From Saccharum officinarum (Eukaryota; Streptophyta; Magnoliopsida; Poales; Poaceae): DNA of 64,000 nt. Every line of letters begins with the position of its first letter. The first letter of the stretch is position 1. Both the position numbers and the translations under genes were made by a program. Where the stretch lies: positions 9,900,214-9,964,213 of the forward strand of contig CM036188.1 in the NCBI GenBank assembly GCA_020631735.1. The letters run 5' to 3'. Positions 34,938 to 46,158 of the stretch are shown here, piece after piece. The notes under the pieces are model-generated. The model ran no database searches, was not told the origin of the DNA, and worked only from the letters and a program-made list of their open reading frames with translations.

Positions 34938-37160
34938 TCACCAATGGGCCATTTTGATTTTGTGCAATTCTGCAGCTGCTTCTCTCATGTTCATTCGCTC
35001 AGCAGGGGCCTTACAAGTGCAAGAAAGTGCCACTTTCACCAGGGCCAACAAGCACCGGAGGACTCTGTTTTCGTTCCCGGATTTGCTCCTCGAGCACTCC
35101 TGGTATTCTTCTAGGAGATGAGTATCGACTATGTCAAGTATCTGATCAGGAAAGCTTGTCTTGCAGAAGCTGATGATGCTGAGTCCATTGCAGAAGAGAG
35201 GATCAGTTGGCCTTTTCCCCGTCAACATCTCCACCAGGACTACCCCGAAGCTATACACGTCTCCACAAGTTGATAGGTAAGTGCCTCCGGCATCCTCTGA
35301 ACATCATTACGAGAAAAAGGCACATTTTAGTATGACATAGTTGATCTAAATGACTGCATCTGTATATTATTATTATAAAAAAAAACAAGTTACAACTTTA
35401 AGTCTTTTTGTTACCTGGAGCAATGTACCCAATTGTTCCCTTCAAATTTATTGTACCAGTTGATTTGGAATCTCCAACTGTCTGTGATCTGGTTTCGAGG
35501 TAGAACCTTGCGACGCCGAAGTCCGCTAAATGAGCAGCCATATTGTCGTCAAGAAGAATATTGCTGGGCTTCAAGTCGCAGTGAATAATGGGAGTCTCAC
35601 AATCTACTGCTGTGCATCAGCTACATCAACAATTATTTTCAATCTTTGCGACAGATCCAGGTTTCCATGGCCAGGTGAGTGCAACCAAGTATCCAAACTG
35701 CCATTGGGCATGAACCTGTAGACTAGACCTTTGAAATCGTTTCCCATGTTATCGATTGTTGAGCATGCGGTTAGAATTGGAACGAGGTTGCGGTGCCGGA
35801 TATTTCTTAGAGCTTGGCATTCTGATATGAAACTCCTATCAGTCCCTTCCATGGCAAGGTTGAAAACCTTGACAGCCACAACCATGGGTTCTGGAGTTAT
35901 TAGCCTCCCTTTGTATACTGAACCATGGCTTCCTCTCCCGAGCAAATTAGACTCTGCAAAGTTCTCTGTGGCTTGAGCAAGATCCTTGTAAGAAACATTA
36001 GGAAATTGCTCACCAGAAAAAGACGGCGGCAACCGTGTTCTTGGCACCTTCTTTCTTGAGATGATAAAATATATTAGCAATGTGATGGACACTATGCCTA
36101 TTATGGGGATTGCTATTCTTAAAAAATAGTGTCGCCATCCAATTATTTTCTGCGTAGGGTTGGGCATGGAGGCATATGCAGATCTAGTACACCTCCACAA
36201 AGGCCCCAATTGCCTTCAAGTGAAACGGCTGTAGTGTTTTGAACACCCCTGTTGGCACTTCACCATCAAGGTGATTGTGCGACAGATCTAATTGTGCAAG
36301 AAGCTGTAGTTTGCTTAGAGAAATTGGGATGGAGCCTGAGAAATTGTTGTAAGAAAGGTTGAGCATGGTCAAACTGCCAAGTTGGCCGAAAAACGCGGGG
36401 ATGCTTCCGGAGAGAAAGTTTAAGTCCATTATGACAGTTTGTAATTGCTTACAAGTGCCAAGAGAAGGTGGAATTTCCCCGGTAAGCTTGTTGGATGAAA
36501 GATCCAGAGAGCTGAGCTGTAGAAGATTACCAACATAAGGTATTTGGCCTTCGAGATTGTTGTGCGATAATGAACATTGAACAACTGTGGCTGCAATGAG
36601 ATCTTTTGGTATATTGCCTTGAAGATTGTTATAACCAAGGTCTAAAATTGAGAGCTGTTGAAGTTTTCCTAAACTTGACGGTATGGGACCTTGGAATTGG
36701 TTAGCTGTCAGAAACAGTTGCGACAGCTTTGAAAAATTACCAATGGAATCTGGAATGTGCCCACTGAAGGTGTTCCGGTGAAGGAATAAACCTTCTAAAT
36801 TAACCATATTTCCAATCCATCCATCAATGGGACCTGTAAAACTGTTGAGCGATAGGTCTAATAAAGTTACCTTATGAAGGTTCCCTAGGCTTGATGGGAC
36901 TGATGCATACAGCATGTTGCTACCTAACATAAGGTACTCAAGATTAGAGGAAAAGTTACCAACAGAATTCGGCAGTACTCCTTGTAGCTGATTTCCATCG
37001 AGTCTAAGCCGCTCTAGAAGAGTGCAGTTGGTCAATGCATCTAGAAATTCCCAGCCTTGGCTATCTTCTGCTTTAAGATTGTTATGATATAGATAGAGCG
37101 TTCTGAGCTTCTGAAGTTTACCAAGAGAAGGAAGGATTTTGCCTGTAAAGCCAAAGTTAT
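34938..37160 (-). pseudogene. RLK-C, C-terminal part (LRRs, kinase), left of copia insertion
   Basis: LRR, TM and kinase region of the same receptor type. Exon 2 is 34938-35296 and exon 1 ends at the donor 35413-35414. LRRs run upward to 37160, where the copia LTR begins. The kinase start (FPNVSYKDLAQATENFAESN) and GRGSHGSVYKG are present. A 10-bp deletion near 35605, just before the catalytic loop, shifts frame (ADAQQ then stop). Two further one-base deletions lie near 36165 and 36245, between the last LRR and the TM segment. Exon 2 below about 35110 is B-like and above it A-like. Confidence 0.88.
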
Positions 37161-37370
37161 TGAGAGCAATTAGGTCTCAGGATTGATTGATTGATATTGA
37201 ATACATGGGTTACATATATATAGGCAAGGATCAATAGGGTTTATAGAAACACCCAATCAACGGTGATCATTGCCTAATCAATCATGTCTATCCTAATCAA
37301 CTGGCAGCCCAGCCATATGGGCTTGAGCGCCTGGCCCATGGCCTGCCCAGAGGGCGCCTATATTCTAACA
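37161..37370 (-). repeat. Copia 3' LTR
   Basis: 210 bp, ending in TGTTAGAATATAGG on the minus strand as the 5' terminal motif. It differs from the other LTR at three positions that I can see: the second base, one A/T in the CTATCCTAATCAA block, and one C/T in GAGCGCC. Confidence 0.93.
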
Positions 37371-37389
37371 CTCCCCCTCAGTCGAAACG

Positions 37390-40300
37390 TCAGCCACTTT
37401 GCACGTTTAGACTGGACCTAAACTCCGTGAACACTGAGGAAGGCAGCCCTTTGGTGAAGATATCTGCATACTGTGAGGAAGTAGGGACATGCAGTACTCG
37501 AACATCACCAACGGCGACTCGTTCTCGGACGAAGTGAAGATCAATCTCGATGTGCTTGGTTCGCTGATGCTGAACTGGATTGGAGGTCATGTAGACTGCA
37601 CTGATGTTGTCACAATACACCAGTGTGGCGCGCCTGAGAGAGGCGTGTAGTTCCAGAAGTAGCTGACGCAGCCAGGTGGCCTCTGCAACTCCGTTGGCCA
37701 CTGCGCGATACTCGGCTTCAGCACTTGATCTTGACACGGTGTTCTGACGCTTGGAGGACCAGGAGATAAGGTTGTCACCAAGGAACACAGCATAGCCCGA
37801 GGTGGACTTGCGAGTGTCTGGACACCCAGCCCAGTCAGCATCAGTGTAGACGATGAGATCAGTCGAAGAAGACGGTCGCAACAAGAGACCAAGATGGAGT
37901 GTGCCTCGAACGTAGCGAAGAATCCGCTTCAAGGCTGCAAGGTGAGGCTCACGTGGGTCATGCATGTGAAGACAGACCTGCTGGACTGCATACGCAATGT
38001 CTGGCCGAGTGAACGTCAGGTACTGGAGGGCGCCAGCAAGGCTGCGGAAGTCTGTAGCATCAGACACTAGGGCCCCCTCAGCTGCAGCAATCTTCGGATT
38101 GGTGTCAACTGGTGTGGAGCACGGCTTGCACTCTGTCATTCCAGCGCGATCCAGAATGTCCAGCATGTATTGTCGCTGGGAGAGGAGACCATAACCTCCA
38201 TGCCAAGGAAGTGATGTAATTCACCGAGGTCTTTCATGGCAAACTCTCGCTGAAGGGCTGAGATAATCCGCCGAAGGAGATCAGGTGAGGACGCTGTGAG
38301 GACAATATCATCCACATAAAGCAACAGGTAGGCTGTGTCTGATCCACGCTGGTAGACGAACAGAGAGGTGTCTGACTTGGCTTCAACAAACCTGATGGAC
38401 AGCAGGAAAGAGGCCATCCGGCTGTACCATGCACGAGGTGCCTGCTTCAGGCCATACAGGGACTTCTTCAAGAGGCAGACAAAGTCCGGATGGGCTGGAT
38501 CTTCGAACCCAGATGGCTGCTGGCAATACATAGTCTCCGACAAATTGCCATGAAGGAAGGCGTTCTTCACATCTAGCTGGTGAATAGGCCACCTGCGGGA
38601 GAGAGCCAAGGAGAGCACCGTACGGACTGTGACCGGCTTGACGACAGGACTGAACGTCTCATCGAAGTCAACACCGGGGCGCTGGGTAAAGCCACGAAGA
38701 ACCCAGCGTGCCTTATACCTCTCAAGTGAACCATCAGACTGAAATTTGTGCTTGAAGATCCACTTCCCAGTCACGACGTTGGCTCGAGAAGGACGAGGCA
38801 CGAGGTCCCAGGTGTGATTCTTCAGGAGAGCACTGTGTTCTTCTTCCATAGCCGCTCGCCAATTGGGGTCAGCGAGGGCGCTACGGAAGGTCTTCGGCAC
38901 CGCAGAGAGAGGAGCGGCGTGATAGGCAGCAGGCATCCGATAGCCGCTCTTCGACCGAGTGATCATGGCGTGCTGGTTCACAACTGGAGGAACAGCAACG
39001 GCACCCTTGGGTAGAGGTGCGGTTGGTGGAGCAGCAGCCACGGGAGGAGGTAGTCGTCGCGTGTAGTGCTGCGGGAAGAAGCGATCCGAGCGTAGAGGTG
39101 GGAACCCGGGCGAGGGTCCCGCGCCTGCACGAAGGGCGGGCGGGATGTAGACCGGAGAGGCCTCTCCAGGCGCGCTGGGCAGCGCCGTGGCCGCGCGTGG
39201 CGCGGGAGAGGGAGTCCTGGTGACCGCGCGTGGCGCGGTCGGTGACCCCGACGCCCGTCGCGCAGGCAGGATGTAGAGCACGGGCGCCGGTGGATCATCA
39301 GCATCTTCGGTAGGCGGTAGAGGCACCCCAGGCACAATCGCTGAGGGACTGGCAGGGGCGCTGGTGGTGGTAGCCGGCACGGGCGCCCCAGGCACAGTCT
39401 CGGAGGGACCGGCAGGGGCGCTGGTGGTGACGGCTGGTGTACCTGCAGACAAAAACTTGTGCATCGGTCCAATAGGAGGGAGCACAGAGTCAGTAGTATC
39501 ATCATCCAGGAACTGGAAGTCTGCTGGAGCACGAGGACCATGTCGCTCAGCAAAGGGAAAGGCCGTTTCATCGAAGATGACGTGCCGGGAGACGATGACT
39601 CTATTGGTGGAGAGGTCAAGGCAGCGGTACCCTTTATGATGAGCGGAGTAGCCTAGGAAGACACAAAGGACAGACCTAGGGGCGAGTTTGTGGGGTGCAG
39701 TAGCCGACATGTTGGGGTAACATTTGCAACCAAAGACTCTTAGATGATCATATGTTGGTGGCTTGCCGAGCAGGGCAAGGTGGGGTGTAGAAAACTGTAG
39801 AGTCTTGGTGGGCAATATGTTGAGTAGAACAGTGGCTGTAGAGAGAGCCTCAGCCCAGTAGGACGGAGGCATGGACGCCTGAAAAAGCAGGGAGCGAACA
39901 ACATTATTGATGGAGCGAATAATGCGTTCAGCTTTACCATTTTGAGGCGAAGTGTAGGGGCAGGACATGCGAAGATGGATGCCCTGAGCGAGGAAGAATT
40001 GTCGGGAGCTAGAGTTGTCGAACTCGCGCCCGTTGTCGCACTGGACAGCCTTGACGCATGCGCCGAATTGGGTGGAGGCGTAGGCGACGAAGTTAATGAG
40101 CGTGTGGAATGTGTCAGATTTGAGGCGCAAGGGAAAAGTCCACAAATAATGAGTGCAATCATCAAGAATGACCAAATAATATTTATAACCAGAAATGCTG
40201 ACAACTGGAGAGGTCCATAAATCACAATGGATAAGATCAAACTTATTAGACGCACGAGAGGTGGACTCATGAAAGGGCAAGCGAACATGGCGCCCTAACT

Positions 40301-40877
40301 GACAAGCATGACACAACTCTAAGCAGTCCTAAATATGACAAGAGATACTAGACGCAAGCTTCGACAAAGCCTCGTGACCAGGGTGGCCAAGACGCCGATG
40401 CCACAACGGGGAGGACGCCTGGGCGACAAGAAAGTGTGCTGGAGGTAGGCGCAGGGGGTATAGCGGCCCGGAGCTATTGCACCTGACGATCTCGGTCCGA
40501 GATGGAAGAACCTTCACAGAACAACAACCAGCGGGGTCAAACTCGATAGAACAATTATTGTCGACAGTAAATTGGCGAACAGAGATAAGGTTCTTAATAA
40601 TCTGTGGTGACACAAGAACATTATTAAGACGTAAATTGTGAGGTAACTCTGCGGAGCCAGTGGCAGTCACAGGAAGAAGAGAGCCATTACCGACGACAAT
40701 AGATGAAGGAGTAGGGTACCGCGGGAATAGAACATGTGAAAGAGAGGAGGACTGAGATGACATATGGGAAGTAGCACCTGAGTCGAAGTACCACTCGTTG
40801 GACGAAGGGGGGGTCAGCGACGTCGTGCTGAAGGCGGAGGCGAGTGCCGTCAGGTCCCAGGAGGGCAGGCCAGCCAC
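37390..40877 (-). pseudogene. Copia pol: protease, integrase, reverse transcriptase, RNase H (disrupted)
   Basis: The minus-strand order is correct for Ty1/copia. An aspartic protease motif WYFDSGATSHM and a GAG-pre-integrase motif LWHRRLGHPG lie in 40877-40329. Then comes an integrase core with ILDDCTHYLW, VQCDNGREF and SPQNGKAER. The RT has KARWVLRGFTQ, LDVKNAFLHGNL and YVDD (in LLLYVDDIVLT). RNase H has YTDADWAGCPDTRKSTSGY and ends with KHIEIDLHFVRE, stopping at 37390. An in-frame stop lies at about 40327, between pre-integrase and integrase. A deletion or frameshift near 38190 separates RT from RNase H. It is not functional by itself. Confidence 0.93.
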
Positions 40878-42250
40878 CGGGTTGTAGTACCCAGGAGCAA
40901 CCCACTGACTGGCAGCATCAGGAGCAGCGCCGGGCTGCTGCTGGGCGTAGTGTTGCTGCTGCTACGCAAGCAGTGCGTGCTGCTGGGCCTGCTGTTGCGC
41001 CTGGTGCTGCCCCTGGAGGTGAGGAGGCACCGGGATTGGTGCCAGGGGCGGAGGTCGAGGGCCCCCGGGCCACATCTGGATCGAACCCATCCATGGGTTG
41101 TAGTAGCTGGGCCAGGGACGTCCTCCGGCGCCGGGCTGCTGGGCGCCAGCCGGCGGTGGCTGCTGGTGCTGCGGACCGCCACCAGAGGGTGGGCGCTGGC
41201 CTCCAGAAGTGCTGCCGCTGCTGGACCCTCCTTTGCCACTGCCGCCACGCTTGCTGCGGCGGTTGGCGTTGGAGGCTTGGGGCCGCCGGTGCCCCCGGAG
41301 CCCGAGGTGGGCGTCGGTGGAGGGGCTGCTGCAGCAAGAGCAGTGGCAGGGGCATCCTTCTTGTTCTCCAGTGTGAGTTCCTCGAGGATGAGGTCGTCAC
41401 GGGCCTCCAGGAAGGTGGGGAAGGGCCTGGTGCGACGAAGAAGAGCCCCGACGTGGCTGAAGCGCTCGTTGAGGCCGCGGATGACGTTGAGGACGAGGGT
41501 GCGGTCGGTGATCACCTCGCCAAGGGCCGTGAGGTCGTCGGCCATCTTCTTCAGGCGGCGGCAGTAATCGGTGACGGAGAGGTCGCCCTGGACGAAGTTG
41601 CGAAACCGCGTCTCAAGGTGGATAGAACGAGCCTCCCGGTTGCCGAGGAACTGCGACTCGATGGCGAGCCAGGCATGTCGAGCGGTGGAGCCCTGGGCGG
41701 AGATGATCTCCGCAAGGTCGTCGGTGAGAGTGGCGACGATCCAGGACTTAACGACGCAATCCATCCGGGCCCAGTCAGGAGAGATCGGGGCCGGAGGGTC
41801 CTTGTGAACATGATCCTAAAGAGAGAACTTGCCGAGGATAAGCAAGAACTGATCGCGCCAACGGTTGAAATTATCGGAGTCGACGTCGAGGACAATATTG
41901 ACGTGGTGCCGGATGTTGTTGACAGCGACGGCCTGCGCGTGGAGTTGCAGCAGTGCCATGGCCTCGTGGAGAAGCATGGCGGAGGCGAGGTTGGGCGGCG
42001 GCGACGACGTGCTGGAAGATGCAACTCCAGGAGCAGCGGCCGCGGCGGCGGCGCGTTCCTTGGCTGCGCGGGCCAAGGCATCGCTGGCGCGGGCAGCAGC
42101 CGCGTCACGTTCCTTGGCGGCGGCCGCTGCTTCCGCCTCAGCTGCAGTCGCACGGGCCAGGGCAGCCTGACGCTCCTTTTCCTGGAGTTGGGCAGCGGCG
42201 GCGGCGGCGTTCGCCTGCTCCTTGGCGAAGCGGGCGGAAACCTCGTCATC
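40878..42250 (-). pseudogene. Copia gag (disrupted)
   Basis: The N-terminal part is Ala-rich with EVSARFAKEQANAA, followed by a gag-type domain with FNRWRDQFLLIL, WIVATLTDDLAEII and YCRRLKKMADDL. There is an in-frame stop near 41818 and at least one frameshift at about 41150-41260, after which a Gln/Pro-rich linker leads into the protease. The start is obscured by a MITE at 42258-42440. Confidence 0.8.
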
Positions 42251-42257
42251 GTGAACC

Positions 42258-42440
42258 AATGTTTTAAATAGCGGGCTAAGGTGTTTAGCGGTATATCTCT
42301 AAAACAGCTAATAGCGGAGCTATATCGGGCTATAGCGGGATATAGCGGCTAAATTGTACATGAACACAAATAGCGGCACCATGCCTCAAAAGGCTATAGC
42401 GGGCTATAGCGGCAGCTATAGCGGGAGATTTAAAACTATG
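42258..42440. mobile_element. Small Mutator-like MITE in copia leader/gag, 9-bp TSD
   Basis: A 183-bp AT-rich insert full of the motif TATAGCGGGCTATAGCGG. It has inverted ends AATGTTTTAAATAGCGG and, inverted, CATAGTTTTAAATCTCCCG. It is flanked by TCGTGAACC (42249-42257) and TCGTGAACT (42441-42449), a 9-bp duplication with one mismatch as expected for Mutator-type elements. Confidence 0.7.
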
Positions 42441-42598
42441 TCGTGAACTCCCGTGGACTTGGGAGAGTCAGGGGGAGTGAGAGACATCGATGCGGCGCTG
42501 GAGGAGTCCTGCGCGCGAGGGGAGCGCTGCGCGGCGGAGGGCCGGCGCGCGGAGGAGCGGAAGCAAGGACCTAGACCTAAACTAGGCGGCTGATACCA

Positions 42599-42808
42599 TA
42601 AGAGCAATTAGGTCTCAGGATTGATTGATTGATATTGAATACATGGGTTACATATATATAGGCAAGGATCAATAGGGTTTATAGAAACACCCAATCAACG
42701 GTGATCATTGCCTAATCAATCATGTCTATCCTTATCAACTGGCAGCCCAGCCATATGGGCTTGAGTGCCTGGCCCATGGCCTGCCCAGAGGGCGCCTATA
42801 TTCTAACA
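42599..42808 (-). repeat. Copia 5' LTR
   Basis: 210 bp, matching 37161-37370 with three visible differences. It is followed on the minus strand by the primer binding site TGGTATCAG at about 42590-42598. Confidence 0.93.
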
Positions 42809-42813
42809 GTTAT

Positions 42814-43283
42814 ATCCCAAATCTATTAACTGCAGCTCTGACGCGTTGCCTAGGGAATCCGGAACGTGATCTCCGAGCATGTTGGTCCCAAGCAAAAGGT
42901 ACTGGAGGTTAAGGAGGAAGTCTCCGATATTACATGTTCCTGGAGAGGTCAAGATAAATGAGATATGACATGTTCCCAAGGGAAGGAGAAATGTGACCAT
43001 CCAAAGCCTGCCCGGACAGGTTTAGCTTCTCAACGCGCTCCGGACGCGTCTGGCTACACACCACTCCCTCCCAGCTACAGAAGTGGGTGGTGGTGTTCCA
43101 TGAGCTCAACGCCCTTTTTGGATCGTTAATGATTGCACGCTTGAAGTCAAGGAGGGAAACGAAATTTGTGTCGTTCCCATTGAGGGTCATGCAGTTGATG
43201 GTTCCAGCTCCACGGGAAAATAGCAACATTATTGTGGCCCATGGCATGAGCATGGCAAATTTCATGTGTTGCTTAGTAGCCAT
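42814..43283 (-). pseudogene. RLK-C, N-terminal part, right of copia insertion
   Basis: Starts at ATG 43283 (MATKQHMKFAML) with signal peptide and LRRNT (CSWEGVVC), then the first LRRs. At about 42936 it jumps from LDLSRNM to later LRR sequence (NIGDFLLNLQYLLLG), an internal deletion of about 450 bp relative to RLK-A. It then meets the copia LTR. The start region differs more from A and B than they do from each other. Confidence 0.85.
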
Positions 43284-46158
43284 GACAGTCTTTGTGATTA
43301 ACTACATAAACAAGAACATCAACAAATTACATACGTATTAGCTAGGCTCACTTTTGCACGAAGAAAAACTAAGATAAAGAAATATAAGACAAAATAAAAA
43401 CCAAGATTTGGAGTGTACCAAGTGCCTGCTCATGACGCCAAACTGGAGTCCCGTCTCAAATAGAAGGCTCAGTAACAACTGAGATCAAATAACCCGAAGA
43501 AAATCTATGATATGGAGACACTCGAGAAAGAGACGAAGTGTACAGCCATGCAGCCACACACACAGGGCTTCTCTGAAAACTGTAACACAGCAGCACCAGG
43601 CCTTCTCTTGTACTGGATGTGAGTTGCACTTGCACAATTCAATAGGTGTAAACAAGTGTTGAAGGGCATTGCGTCAGGACATTTAATCTGTCATGCTTTA
43701 TTGACATTTTCTCACTCTTATTCGATTGGCAGCCTTTTCAACTTTACTGGAAAAAAATTACGAACCAATCCCGAAACTGTGGAATTTGGTCAAAGTTTTG
43801 GGTCCACGAATGGACATTTACCATTAATTATGAGGAAGCAGGTCAGCTGCTGTGTTAGACAGTGGCCTGCATGAGAGCATTTTTTTACTCCTCAAAGACA
43901 AATGGCATGTGCATCTTATTCCATATATATTAAGAAGGAGTCTCGGTCCGAATTATAAGCCAGTCTCGTGCCAGCCTGAGGGTTAAATTTTCTGTTACAT
44001 TAAACTCGCACTAAGAAAGAAAACAAGCAAAGGCAGGACTGATAATTCCTGACTCGATATCTGCGTGACAAATGGCTACGGCTAGCGATAAGCAACAAAG
44101 GTGGACCATATCCAACTCTGAAAAGTTGAGTTTAGAAGAAAAAAGCTCTAAAAAGTCTAGGTTAGGTCAGATTACAAAAATATATAGGTCACTGAGCAAA
44201 TCCTAGAAATTATGCAGAGTTTTCGTTTCCACTGTGGTTTGGGTAGATCGAGTTTGCTTCCTCTGTTCTCCTTATCAGCTCTGTTCTTTTAATTCCCTAG
44301 CTGTTGTTTCTCATAACTTCGTGCAGATGCAATTCTTAGTTGGTACGTCCGAGTCGTAGAAAGTAGCACTAAATTTTGATTTGATCTATAGCTTTGTCAT
44401 AGTAGGAGTCTAAAATCTTAATGGTGCCATGGTGGCATTTGTAAGGGGTAGATACAGTACAAAGAACCAAAGTGACAACTGAATTAAGTGAGTCAGTGGT
44501 AATCACAAATGTGCAAGCGTAATTGCAAAGAGACAAACTAATTCGCTCAAATTGATAAAGGGGTAGAAGCGTGGGGGCGCTGACCTCCTTCGTTCCCGGC
44601 GGTGGAGGCAGTATCAGTCCGCCGCCCGGCACTTGGCCGAGCCCTCCGCCTCCGCCAACGCCGCCGCGCTTGTAGCTCCATCCGCCGCGCCGCGCCCGCC
44701 CTCCTCGCCGTCGCCGCCGAAGTGAACGTTGGGCTCGGGTGGGCTAGATGAGTTGGTTTGGACATTCGCAGGAGATGAGACTACGGCGTTGTTTAGTTCC
44801 GACTTCTCCCCAAATTCCACTATACAAGTCTTCGTCACATTAAAATATCAGCACATATATAAAATACTAAATATAGATGAAATTAAAAACTAATTATACA
44901 GTTTTATTATACTTTACGAGACGAACATTTTAAACCTGTAAAAATTTAGACAATTTTTATCAAATACAAATCAATCGCTACCGCAAGACCTAGATGAGTG
45001 GCCTTCCTAGCCTACTACGTACGTATGCGGAGCGAGACTTGGTCAGGCCCACACTAATCTTTAGGGCCCATCATGAGCACGTGTTCACCTGTGGCCTGTG
45101 GTCCGATGGCCATGAAGGCATGGACGATTCATGATAGGGCCTGTGCTTTTCTCGGCCCAACTTTGCATCCATTTTCACTCTTCTGGCACATATTTGATAT
45201 TTCGATTCGAAATTTATAGCCATTTTACTGTGATTTGAGCTTAGGCAGATATTTCGTCCAGCTAGGCTAGAGGCACCACCAAACACAAAATGATTTCAGA
45301 GTCTCTTTCACTGATACGATCGAGTGGACATTGTGATGAGCTAGCTACATCCTCGTGGGTGGTAAAGCGCAAACTCGGCTGAATTATCTGTATTCAAAGT
45401 CACTCTGATCCGATGTTGCTAGTTTATCATGAATCCGTCTGGTTCGATCTTTGAGAACATCATCGCATGTTGATCTTGGCCTGCAGATGCCGACATGACA
45501 GACCTTGGTTTATTAGCCAGATTTTGCACCATCCAAAATCGAAAGTGACGTGCATGCGTCCATTTCTGTGCCAAAAGCAACTAAAAGAAGGAACTGTCTA
45601 GTAGCTAGATACGTACAGAGTTAAAAATACGAATTTTTTTCCCTTTTTTTGGGAGGCCACAGTATAAATTTTCTCAAAGTTCAGTCAAATTTGAAGTATT
45701 TCAATGTAAAGTGTATGAACTTAGAGGGCTTTGGCCTTCCCCCTCCCCTCTCCCCGCCCCTGCTGTAGTAACTAAGCGGTACAACCCCATGTAAATTCTT
45801 TGGACTTATTCTTTCTGTCCCGTGCTTCAGTGCATTTAAAGATTTTATATTATATGACATATTAAGAGAGAACATAAAATATGCATGTGCTCTCACTTTA
45901 TTCTCTAATCAGATACTATCATCAACATGATTAATGATGATTGCTTGACAAATGACAAGTAACAATACTATGATGACTACCAAATGTACAACTATTTGAT
46001 GCAGAACTATTTTATATCCATAAAAAAACTATTTTATATCCTCTAGAATCACTTATAATTGTACACCTTTCTTTTTTTATCTAATATAGTAACCATAGTA
46101 GGGGGCCCAACCCCTCCTGATCCTTTTTAAAAAAAGAGTGAGATAATGACGAACCACT
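43284..46158. other. Intergenic region between RLK-C and RLK-D
   Basis: No gene is supported. The first 110 bp still match RLK upstream sequence, then similarity to the TGA block is absent. About 44230-44530 is a diverged version of the RLK 3' flank (7190-7500) and contains the 18-mer empty site at 44463-44480. A degraded GGCCTTGTTTAG-family MITE is at about 44785-44985. Predicted short frames around 44547-44838 are GC-rich noise. Confidence 0.6.
44785..44985. mobile_element. Degraded MITE (GGCCTTGTTTAG family)
   Basis: The left end GGCGTTGTTTAGTTCC and internal blocks TAAATATAGATGAA and CGAGACGAACATTTTAAACC match the family. The right end is eroded, so the boundary is approximate. Confidence 0.6.

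Larger units (their letters stand above)
37161..42808 (-). mobile_element. Ty1/copia LTR retrotransposon inserted in RLK-C
   Basis: Complete structure: 210-bp LTRs at 37161-37370 and 42599-42808, and a 5-bp target duplication GTTAT (37156-37160 and 42809-42813). A tRNA-iMet type primer binding site (TGGTATCAG, minus strand) lies just inside the right LTR, and a polypurine tract (TGAGGGGGAG, minus strand) just inside the left LTR. The element is transcribed right to left, the same strand as the RLK. The internal region has gag and pol in copia order (protease, integrase, RT, RNase H) but with stops and frameshifts. Confidence 0.95.
29931..43283. repeat. Tandem-array unit C
   Basis: The left part (to about 35110) matches unit B nearly base for base apart from LINE-B. 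From about 35118 onward the RLK sequence instead matches unit A. The unit is interrupted by a copia element at 37161-42808. It lies in direct orientation with A and B. Confidence 0.8.

Noticed and set aside
40844..42271. Long plus-strand open frame of 475 codons
   Set aside because: Antisense shadow of GC-rich copia gag; composition is Ala/Arg/Gly only and there are no domains.
44547..44838. GC-rich short frames as a gene
   Set aside because: Overlapping frames on the same strand with Arg/Ala-rich noise and no family resemblance.
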